A DNA stretch of 64,000 nucleotides from Agrypnia vestita (lineage: Eukaryota; Arthropoda; Insecta; Trichoptera; Phryganeidae): the NCBI GenBank assembly GCA_016648135.1, contig JADDOH010024970.1, positions 21,253 through 85,252 on the forward strand. Reading direction: 5' to 3'. The translations under genes and the position numbers were made by a program. Positions 56,181-64,000 of the stretch are shown in pieces. Below the pieces are notes generated by a model. The model did no database searches. It was not told the DNA's origin and worked only from the letters and a program-made list of their open reading frames with translations. The stretch's first letter is position 1. Every line of letters starts with the position of its first letter.

Positions 56181-56598
56181 TGTTAGATCATTTCTGATAA
56201 ACTCCGTTCAATGTTTGCTCGTAGAAACTATTCGCCTCGGTATCCTTTATTTGCTTGCGCTGGTCACTTACTAATATCGCGTGTTGTGATATTACAAATA
56301 GCTGATCACACTGGTTCGTTCGGTTCACAGAGAGGTCGCTTTGTTAAAGTCACAAACTGAATTGCCTGAGCCCGCGAAGCATGACTCCTTATATAGAAAA
56401 AAATCCCTAGAAAGGTTATTCCAGAGGTAACGAGAAACATGTGGAACATTCTAGATTATTCTACGTAATCGGTTACATTAAAAAATAAAAAAGGCGTAGA
56501 ACTCTCCAGAGAGATATCGCGGCTCCAGTTGACTGAGCGCCATCGTGATGTCGGTGTTTATTTTTAGCACTCAGTAGGCACTACCTAGTGTGGCTACA
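56181..56598 (-). repeat. Candidate solo LTR
   Basis: On the minus strand it begins TGTAGCCACACTAGG and ends GATCTAACA. ATAT occurs on both sides (56177-56180 and 56599-56602). A TATA-like ctatataaggag lies on the minus strand near 56390. The start resembles the LTR candidate at 11699-12345 in style (TGTA..., then ctaaaaataa), but the sequences differ. The AT-only flanks make the target duplication weak evidence. Confidence 0.35.
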
Positions 56599-56609
56599 AT
56601 ATGATCATC

Positions 56610-57355
56610 TAATGTTTGAAGTAGTCATTTTCTGGTTAGTTATTAGTTTCAAAAGAACCCGGTACTAAGTATATTCAATTTAGTTGATTTGGTTCCTGCC
56701 TGCAAAGTTTTGGATTTCATTTCTGGCATTTAAACCCGCACGTTTTCGGTCGCAGCCAAACTTTGCGCGGTGCCGAAACCGGGGGCTGTTTGTAAGTTTC
56801 TTCCCGCTTCTGCCGTTCGCGTTGCCGTAAGCCGACAACGGAAAAATTGCAGTTTCTTAACGTCACTCTTCTGTGAGAATTATTTAAACGTCACATTAAG
56901 TGCGCGCTGCTCCGTTGGCGGTAAACTGACGTACTGACGCGCGTCAACGGCGTTTAAAGTTAATAGTGCTTTGTGGCAGTTATAGCCGTATTTGTTAGAA
57001 AGCTTATTCGTGCTTATATTTAAATAAATATATATATTGTCACGAAAGTCTAGAAATATATAAAAAAAAATACACATATTCGAAGATTTCAGAACATTCT
57101 TGTAGAATTTAGAAATAACTGGCCGTGCGCCCGTGAAAAATCACCGACCACGAAATGGTCGCGTCTTTGCTAAGCCCTGGTATATGTAGTATATTTTTGA
57201 CGGTCCACAGAGAGGCGGTTCGCGCCCTACTTTTAGCCGTGTAATTTCATTTTAAGCCGTGAATTTGAACGAAAATATCGACGTTACAAGAAGTTATAGA
57301 TAGACAGATAAACATACCGACAACAGAAATTATTATATTTTTGAAGCTTTATAAA
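56610..57355. other. No gene assigned
   Basis: Includes a GC-richer patch (56700-57000) with cagccaaactttgcgcggtgccgaa and a 65-codon minus-strand frame lacking motifs. Confidence 0.3.
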
Positions 57356-57574
57356 TACATAACGGCATTTATTTATTTACTTACGCATACACAGTGAGTT
57401 CAGTTATAAACTTTTTGATTTGTTTAATTTTTCAATGAATTTCATTATTATTTTTTCAATTGATTCAGCAACATTGTAAATTTTCTGAATTTCCAAATCA
57501 TTTATTAGAAAATGGCTGGTTTTGATTAAAATTTAGGACTTTCTATTTTACACATAAATAATTTTGATCTGAAA

Positions 57575-57712
57575 TTGAATAATTTAGTATCATTAGAAAT
57601 TAGTAAAGCATGTAAAAGTAAAAAAAATATTATTAATAATCAATTAAATTTAACTACTAGCCAAAATCTAAATTTTTTTCCCATAATTGCGAGCAATCAA
57701 GAACTTCAGTAA
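57575..57712 (+). pseudogene. Penelope-type ORF C-terminal end
   Basis: 46 in-frame codons: LNNLVSLEISKACKSKKN to FFPIIASNQELQ and stop. This is the end of the GIY-YIG region (LExLEI block). Upstream frames contain PNHLLENGW, the HLxE block, but are broken by stops. Confidence 0.5.
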
Positions 57713-57799
57713 TAATATTTAAAAATTATTTTTCAAATAATTTAGAAAAACAAGACACAAAAGACATTTCATTCTGATATTTTGACAGTTATACAACAC

Positions 57800-57827
57800 C
57801 CTGATGATGGAAAGATTTTTTCGAAAC
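57800..57827 (+). ncRNA. Hammerhead-like core motif
   Basis: CCTGATGA, T, stem GGAAA/TTTTC around GATT, then GAAAC, followed by ATGTTGG. Both conserved boxes are perfect. It lies about 90 bases 3' of the Penelope stop codon. Confidence 0.45.
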
Positions 57828-58302
57828 ATGTTGGTGTAACTAATCAAATAAAAGAAGTAACACAATCAATATTATTTTTAGAAATTATTATGTTTGATTA
57901 AATTATAAAATTATACGTAACGGCATTTATTTATCTACTTACGCGTACACAGTGAGTGCATTTATATACTTGTTCATTTGTTTAATTATTCAATGAATTT
58001 CAATATTTTTTGTTTTTTAATTTAAGGTAAAAGACTGTCTCTTTGACTAGACCGAGGTCTGTGATAAAGGATTCGTTGTGACATTTCAGCGATTCCACAG
58101 AAAGCGAAACAGAAAGCGGGCGTATAGATCGGCGATAAATAGAGTATCTACTCGGTGTTCAGTAATAAATAAGTGCAATGCAAATACTCTAAGTAATAAA
58201 GTACACTTTTGTTGGTCGTTTTATGAACTTCATAGTGCACATTCTTTGTATTTGGACTGTAGCATTTATTAAGCTGTATATAGGGGAAATGTTGCCTATG
58301 TT

Positions 58303-58490
58303 TGAGTAGCTTGTTGGTCTTGTGGTTAGGACACTCGCCTCGTGATCTAAAGGTCTCGGGTTCGAACCTCATTTCAGAGTAGCAAGTTAGTCCTATTTTC
58401 ATAGCACAAGCGTTTAGCTAAGCTTGAAAATAGTAAGAATATTGATGTGACACGTATTCCGTGTTCGCATCTCTATTTAATTTTAAAAAA
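58303..58490 (+). repeat. tRNA-derived SINE-A
   Basis: Head gagtagcttgttggtcttgt with A-box region, B box gggttcgaacc (58358-58368), then tagtcctattttcatagcac, acacgtattccgtgttcgca and a tctattta end. A fairly intact copy inserted in a duplicated Penelope flank. Confidence 0.75.
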
Positions 58491-58604
58491 AATTACACCT
58501 TATTTTTTCAATGGATTCAGCAACATTGTAGATTGATATTTAAAAAAATCCTTTTTTTTATTTGTATATGTCTACTTGTATTATTTGATTAATTACACCA
58601 ACAT

Positions 58605-58631
58605 GTTTCGTAAAAACCTTTCCATCGTCAG
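58605..58631 (-). ncRNA. Hammerhead-like core motif
   Basis: On the minus strand CTCTGACGAT, GGAAAGGTTTTTAC, GAAAC. The stem is shortened by one mismatch. Confidence 0.35.
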
Positions 58632-58869
58632 AGTATTGTACAACTGTCAAAATATCAGAATGAAATGTCTTTTGTTTCTTGTTTTTTCTAAATTATTTGA
58701 AACATTATTTTTAAATATTATTACTGAAGTTCTTGATTACTCGCAAATATTGGAAAAAAATAGAATTCGGCTAGTAGTTAAATTTAATTTATTATTAAAA
58801 ATAATTTTTCAAATAATTTAGAAAAACAAAAGACATTTCATTGTGATATTTTGATAGTTATACAACACC

Positions 58870-58896
58870 CTGACGATGGAAAGGTATTTCCGAAAC
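58870..58896 (+). ncRNA. Hammerhead-like core motif
   Basis: CTGACGAT, perfect stem GGAAA/TTTCC around GGTA, then GAAAC and ATGTTGG. Confidence 0.4.
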
Positions 58897-59425
58897 ATGT
58901 TGGCGTAATTAATCAAATAATATAAGTAGTACATAACATACAAACAAATAATACAATCAATATTTTTTTTTGTATATACGTTACTTTTAGATTTCCAATC
59001 AATCGATAATAAAGTACGTTTCTTTTATTAATTATTCCTGCGCTTCAGAGACAGTAAAGCGGTTTTTACCTGTAGATACCACCGGTCGACGTTGTAGCTA
59101 AGCTTTCCTACAATTTCTGGAATAAACTAGTATAATATAATACTTATTACGCTTCTTTATCATTAAAAATCCAATCTCACAGTTCTCTTATGTTTCATCC
59201 TTTCATCACCCATGTTACATTCTGATGTAGGCGTGGCTCCTGATTTGGTCAATATTCAGTTAATCATGCATATATATTTGACTCTAATTTTTTCTTGTTT
59301 GTTTTTCTTTTTGCCAATTTGCTTTCAAAAGTTAGCGTTTTCACAAAAATATAGTACGTACCCGCCAGTCATGCTTTGGATATTTATTAGAATTTATCGA
59401 TATTTAAAAAAATATATTTCCAACT

Positions 59426-60215
59426 AGCTGTTAGTACCCGGCGTTGCATGGGTAATGATTAAGTTGAAAATAAATTTGTGGGGCAAAACAAAGGTTCCAT
59501 TGTTTTGCAAAGCCTCTAATTAAAACACTATTTCCATTTAATCAAGGTTGGGATGGATAGGATGTCTAGGGGAGAACTGTGGCCTATTTTTTCCGCCGGG
59601 AATGTGTGTTAAAAATTCGGGTCCAATTGGTTAGGCGGTGTAGATCTGTACAGAAAATATACCTGGGGAAGGGGATGAGTTAGAAGAGGAATGGGATATT
59701 TTGCCTATACTACCCGACTGGTCCGAATGAATAAATTTGCAAATTTTGAGTCCGATCATTCGATCCTTACAGATTTGCATTGAAAATATATCAAGGGGAT
59801 GGGGAAGGGTAGAAGAGAAGGGGTGAAATATCTCCTGTGTAAATCGCCGGGTCCTAAAAATAATTTTCCAAATTTTTAATCAGATTGTTCGAACGGTACA
59901 GATTTGCATTGAAAATTTATCAGGGGGAGAGGAAGGGGTCAAAGGAGAGAAAGAAGTTTTATTTATGTTACCCGCTGGGTCCTAAAGAATAAGTTTCGAA
60001 ATTTTGAATCCGATAGGTTGAACGGTACAAATTTGTATTGAAAATATATCAGGGGGAGGGAAAGGGTAAAAGGGAGGGAGAAAATGTCGCTTACCTTACC
60101 CGCAGGGTCTTAAAGCATAAGTTTGCAAAATTTGAGTCGAATCAGACAAACTGTGTAGATTTGTATAGAGAACAGACAGACAGACATTAAATTTTATAGG
60201 TATAGATTTTGCTTT
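59426..60215 (+). mobile_element. Element with five 128-bp internal units
   Basis: Starts ctagctgttagtacccggcg and ends gacagacagacattaaattttatagg. Internal units share ggtcctaaa, aaattttgaatccgat, gaacggtacagatttgcatt, gaaaatatatcaggggga and a purine-rich stretch. Landmarks at 59849, 59977 and 60105 are exactly 128 apart, preceded by diverged units near 59595 and 59720. Inverted at 8795-9180; single unit at 16558. No open frame across units; class unknown. Confidence 0.75.
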
Positions 60216-60264
60216 TTGCTTGTTTTTTTAGAGAATATTAACAAAAAATTTGAATTCGGGAAAC

Positions 60265-60310
60265 GTTAAATATTGATGTGACACGTATTTCGTGTTCGCA
60301 TCTCTATTTA
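60265..60310 (+). repeat. SINE-A core fragment
   Basis: aatattgatgtgacacgtat, tcgtgttcgcatctctattt as in the SINE-A copies at 49440 and 58440. The tRNA-like head is missing. Confidence 0.65.
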
Positions 60311-60319
60311 AAAAAAAAT

Positions 60320-61600
60320 TATCAATTTTGAAAATGTAGGTAACGGCGCTTTTTTTCATTAATAATGTGTGTGAATTCGTATTTCAAATGCAACTTTGTG
60401 TCAAAATTTCAAAGCAATAGTAGATTTAAAATTTTGGACAATCAAACATTTTTATTTTTATTTATATAAAAAAATAGTAGGTAAATAAAAACAAAGTTGG
60501 TATACAAAAACATTTTTGTATTTGAATAACAGTGTGCCAAAATTTCAAAGCAATCGGTGAAGAACTTTCAGAGATTAGCGATTTTGTACAAAGAAGAAAG
60601 TAGAAGATAGATATGTATTTTTAAGTTTAAAATTTTATTTTATAATCCTCTCATATTAGCTTGACGAGTCTGGACCGATCCTAAATTCGACGAGAAAGTG
60701 AATAATTTGATACTTGAGAGGCTGAGTGACAAGGCAATGTAAGTAACAAAAAAAATCATGTAGCATATTATTAGATACATTGCTTCTAATATCCACGTAT
60801 CATCATCATTATGCTAATCAACCATTTTCTATTAATTTCTAATCCTTCCCAAGCAATGATAATTTTTTTCTGATATATGCTTTAATTTTTATTCGCTGTC
60901 ACGTATTTTACCTATTTGATGATTGCAGCGGAATTTGATTCATCGATTGTGCATCCTCAAATATAAGTGGTAGTTTCACTTTCTTAATGTATTCATTTGT
61001 ATCGATAGTTCTTGTCTTTTTTCTTCATTTTATGCCCAACATGCATATTTCTAAGCCTCTTTGCCTAACACCAAGATCTTGGACATCTTTTTTGCTGAGA
61101 GTCCATAATTTGTAGAGATATTTGAGCACTAATCACATCTGTAAACAGCTCTTCAAGTGTCTTTCATGCAAAAATGGCACTATAGTTAAACATAGGCAAT
61201 AGTTAAACATTTTTCGTTTGAGGCACATTGTAAATTTATTTTTGAAAACATTATTCCGACGCATATATAAAAATTGTAATATCTTGACACCATAACAATA
61301 GAAAAGCTTTAATGTCTAGACCATATATAATGTAATGGTATCTACTCAGATCTCCCGAAACAGGAAATAAATAAATTACAATCTCTATTTATACTTTATA
61401 ATGCACATTTTGGTGATTCTTATGGGAACTGTAATTTGAACTGAACTGACCTGGATTGAACTGAAATTCGCAAAAAATAATTTATTTATCAAGGTACCAT
61501 TAAATCAGCGATTATTTTTCTATTAAATAAACATAGTAAATGAAAGTGAATCAGTCTGTCTGTCTGATTCAAATTATTTGCTGCATCCTTCTCTATAAAC
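60320..61600. other. No gene assigned
   Basis: Low-information AT-rich DNA. Around 60395-60610 the phrase caaaatttcaaagcaat occurs twice, about 130 bases apart (60399 and 60538), like a retroelement remnant. Confidence 0.35.
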
Positions 61601-61604
61601 TAAT

Positions 61605-61760
61605 ATACTGTCACTAAAGTCTTACTGCGCATTATCGAAGTCTTTCAAACGGTCCACTTGATTCTAGAATCAACTGGACTATTCTCATAATCGCTAGAAA
61701 TATAGAGAAATAGGTCGAACATTCTCGAGGCATCGCGAAATCAACGTTTTGTACAAAAGG
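61605..61760 (-). repeat. Dispersed repeat Y, copy 3 (inverted)
   Basis: Contains tgcgcattatcgaagtcttt, aatcaactggactattctca and cgaacattctcgaggc, the reverse complement of 53390-53525. Confidence 0.6.
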
Positions 61761-61911
61761 CCAGCGGGCACGCGTGGAGAATTGTTATCCACAGATAAAA
61801 GTGAAACGTGCGACGGCGTTCCAGTGTGTGCTTAGCGAGTCAAATTGTGTGAATAGCGACAATAATTGAGTGGAGTACTTTCCAGACGTTTGGAAATAAG
61901 TACGACCACTT

Positions 61912-62040
61912 ATGTGCGGCAGTGGGTATGATACTGGCTTCCACACCGAGGGTTCGATTCCCGGTATGGTCACAATTTTAATCTATGTGTTATACTTAAG
62001 CCTGAGTATTTTGTGATATATTTCGCTTCTGTAATTGGGC
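61912..62040 (+). repeat. tRNA-derived SINE-B, plus copy
   Basis: tRNA-like head 61914-61974 with agtgggtatgatactggctt and B box ggttcgattcc, then gtcac, an aagcctgagtattttgtgat body and ttcgcttctgtaattgggc. Matches 36020-36195 (minus). Confidence 0.7.
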
Positions 62041-62699
62041 ATGATCTGTTGATATCTGTTGAATAAGTGCGAACCTGTGTGTAATTTTTAAGTGAAAATT
62101 AAAGTACGGTGCTCCGACCAAATTTGTATCCAGTGACTGTGTGTGAGAAATAATTGTTTTTTTTGTTTCTTTTATCCCCCACAGCCACTGTACCGTGATT
62201 ATAAGCACAAGTTATTCTTCTTTGGATGATTCATTTTTATATAATACGTTATGATTTTGTGCCCATATCAGCGATGGATATTCTAACTATCTACGAATGT
62301 TTTATAAAGTTGTTGCTATTTGGGAACATTAAAATATTTTAGTTCTATGAATAAGGAATTCAACTTATAAAATGATTGCTGTTAAGTTAATCATATATAG
62401 ATACCTAATTATTTCTTAATCGCGAAAAAGTCACTTGCACGACTTTCGTTCTCAGTCGGCCTATTGCTATCCCGATCACGTATCTAAGGCGCGGCAAAAC
62501 TGCTTCAGGCGGAAATATACTCTGAATACAAGAGGATAGAGGCTGATCACTATTCCTGCTATTATGTTTAACTGTCTTAACTCCAAGGTCCTTAGTATAA
62601 CAAATTCCATTAGGTATTAATATTTTACTAGCTACAACCCGTCAAATGCGTACTTTTATTATAAATATATTTCGACCGCCAGATAAAGCTGTGAGACGC

Positions 62700-63060
62700 G
62701 TCTTGGTAACGTTAGTGATGGACATTATTAAATAAAGAATTATGTTGTTTTTGCCTCTTATATCTTTCACTCATTCATTCATCTTCATCCCCTTGTCCTA
62801 GTAGGGTCGGGTGCCCAAAGACTCGACAAGGTGTTTCTTCTTATATCTATTATATTTTCTTATACCTATCTCATTATAATATTATAGCTGATTATTATCT
62901 GAGCCAAAACCGGTAGCGTTAGTGACGGACATTGTTACGAAGAAAATTAAACTTTTTTTGTAGCTCATTTTACACACCTCATAATTATTTTTGCCATTTG
63001 GTAGCTTGGTAGCTTTAGTGACGAAAATTGTTACATTGAGAATTAAATATTTTGATAATG
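62700..63060 (+). repeat. Triplicated short motif
   Basis: ggtaacgttagtgatggacatt (62707), ggtagcgttagtgacggacatt (62912) and ggtagctttagtgacgaaaatt (63008) are each followed by a similar aattaa stretch. It is a weak dispersed repeat. Between the first two lies a possible LINE tail on the minus strand (62774-62845, with a gaagaagaaac end). Confidence 0.4.
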
Positions 63061-63069
63061 CGATATAGT

Positions 63070-64000
63070 GATGGATACACTTTATGCTTTTAATTTTCAT
63101 TAAGATCCGGACCATTATAAACCTAAATAGCTACTTATATTGAATTTCGTACTCATTTTAAATTGGAGCAATTTAAATATCATAGAAATTTTACGTGTTT
63201 GATTTCTTATGGTGAATGTATATTTTTCAAAAGATTGTTCTGTGTGTATAAGTAATTAATATTATTTGTGTTAATTAGTATAGAACTATATTTAAAAAGT
63301 CCAACATCAAAATCAAACGTATTCTTATTAAAGTATCATAAAATAATCCAGCAGAAACCTTTAGAAATCAAACAAAACTCTCATTTTTGCTTTTACATTA
63401 TAATCGAATTAGCAACTAATATTTACTTAAAGCCAAAGAATAACTGAACCACTCTTAAATTTTAGACTTTTGAGGTGGCCCAGATAGCTATTCATTTAAT
63501 TTCAAAATCAAACGAAAAAGCCTTAAATCAATCATTTTAATAGAAAATCACTATTGAATTAGAACATGCATTTATGAAATTACCTTTACTCTGATTAAAC
63601 ATAATCTTCATATATTAAAAACAAAAATCTTTAAGTATTTTAGGTAATTTTCAAGAAAGGCACGAAAATGATTTCTTTTGGGAATTAATTTAGCAGGTGG
63701 TTGAACCTCCTATTGAATTCAGAAGCTTGTCGATTTGAATAAAGCTCTTCATCTCTCTAGCCTCAGGAAAAAATATAAAGAGAGGGAAATGGTGGACAAG
63801 TTTTATAAGTGCTTTTCTTAAAGAAAAAAAGGTATTCATGAAAAATATTATTTCATGTGAAACTGAGGACATAATGAAAAGCACGCTTAAATGGATAACC
63901 ACAGAGTATAAAATAAGAAGTACTTGAAATATACGCGAGGAGAACATTCTTCCGCTGTAACCCAATCCCTTTTCCTAAAGAGTGCGCTGAGTTCATCTCT
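63070..64000. other. No gene assigned; one hydrophobic ORF near the window end
   Basis: A minus-strand frame from the ATG at 63947 to 63690 has 85 codons with a hydrophobic N-terminal half (FQVLLILYSVVIHLSVLFI). It could be an isolated exon of a membrane protein, but no family motif or splice evidence supports this. Confidence 0.2.

Larger units (their letters stand above)
57360..58010 (+). mobile_element. Penelope-like fragment C between direct repeats
   Basis: A ~95-base sequence (cggcatttatttatttactt, cacagtgag, ttttcaatgaatttca) occurs at 57360-57455 and again at 57912-58010. The Penelope coding end and terminal module lie between them. The second repeat is itself interrupted at ~58011-58496 and resumes with ttttcaatggattcagcaac at 58503, before another Penelope fragment. 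Confidence 0.6.
58575..58925. repeat. Inverted Penelope-type termini
   Basis: Arms 58575-58675 and 58825-58925 are reverse complements (ttgattaattacaccaacat; gacatttcattgtgat). Between them lies an inverted copy of the sequence just 3' of Penelope fragment C. Hammerhead-like modules sit at 58605-58631 (minus) and 58870-58896 (plus). Confidence 0.65.

Noticed and set aside
61914..61974. tRNA gene
   Set aside because: Recurs with the same downstream body at 36020-36195; SINE head and not a functional tRNA.

Overview
The window looks like gene-poor, AT-rich chromosomal DNA of an arthropod, most probably an insect. The evidence is one divergent ionotropic chemoreceptor gene (1863-3755, minus), mariner transposons, Penelope-like retroelements, several non-LTR retrotransposon 3' ends, tRNA-derived SINEs and many simple or tandem repeats. 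Nothing bacterial or viral was seen: no operons, no CRISPR array, no rRNA. No bona fide tRNA gene was found, only tRNA-like SINE heads.

Layout. 0-1.7 kb: duplicated SINE-like repeats and a fold-back palindrome. 1.86-3.76 kb: a single-exon ionotropic receptor. 4-9.2 kb: non-LTR remnants, a possible gustatory-receptor-like exon and an inverted copy of a 128-bp-period repeat. 9.3-11 kb: a CpG-richer stretch without a recognisable gene. 11-17 kb: fold-back repeats, a possible solo LTR, and a complete 1,290-bp mariner with an open transposase, inserted in an older repeat whose uninterrupted copy lies near 40.6 kb. 17-24 kb: LINE fragments, an 86-bp tandem array, a Penelope-like fragment with a GIY-YIG-type C-terminus, and the 5' end of a second mariner family. 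26.7-28 kb: a second, mutated copy of the first mariner. 28.9-30.1 kb: LINE 3' ends. 30.7-33 kb: a pogo-like element with TA flanks carrying a nested MITE with TTAA flanks. 35-41.3 kb: SINE, inverted 86-bp array, GC-rich 98-bp array, Penelope fragments and large palindromes. 42-56.6 kb: LINE 3' ends, dispersed 130-bp repeats, SINEs and another possible LTR. 57-60.3 kb: duplicated Penelope units and a five-unit 128-bp repeat. 60-64 kb: SINE and low-information DNA.

Only the receptor (1863-3755) and the mariner transposase (13360-14379) are intact, convincing protein genes. Almost everything else recognisable is decayed mobile DNA. The most interesting structural signals are (a) a recurrent CTGAYGA - short stem - GAAAC module, resembling a hammerhead-ribozyme core, in at least nine Penelope-type termini, mostly within inverted repeats; (b) an empty-site reconstruction proving the mariner insertion; and (c) nested and inverted repeat families shared over tens of kilobases. 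All family assignments come from reading motifs, without database searches.
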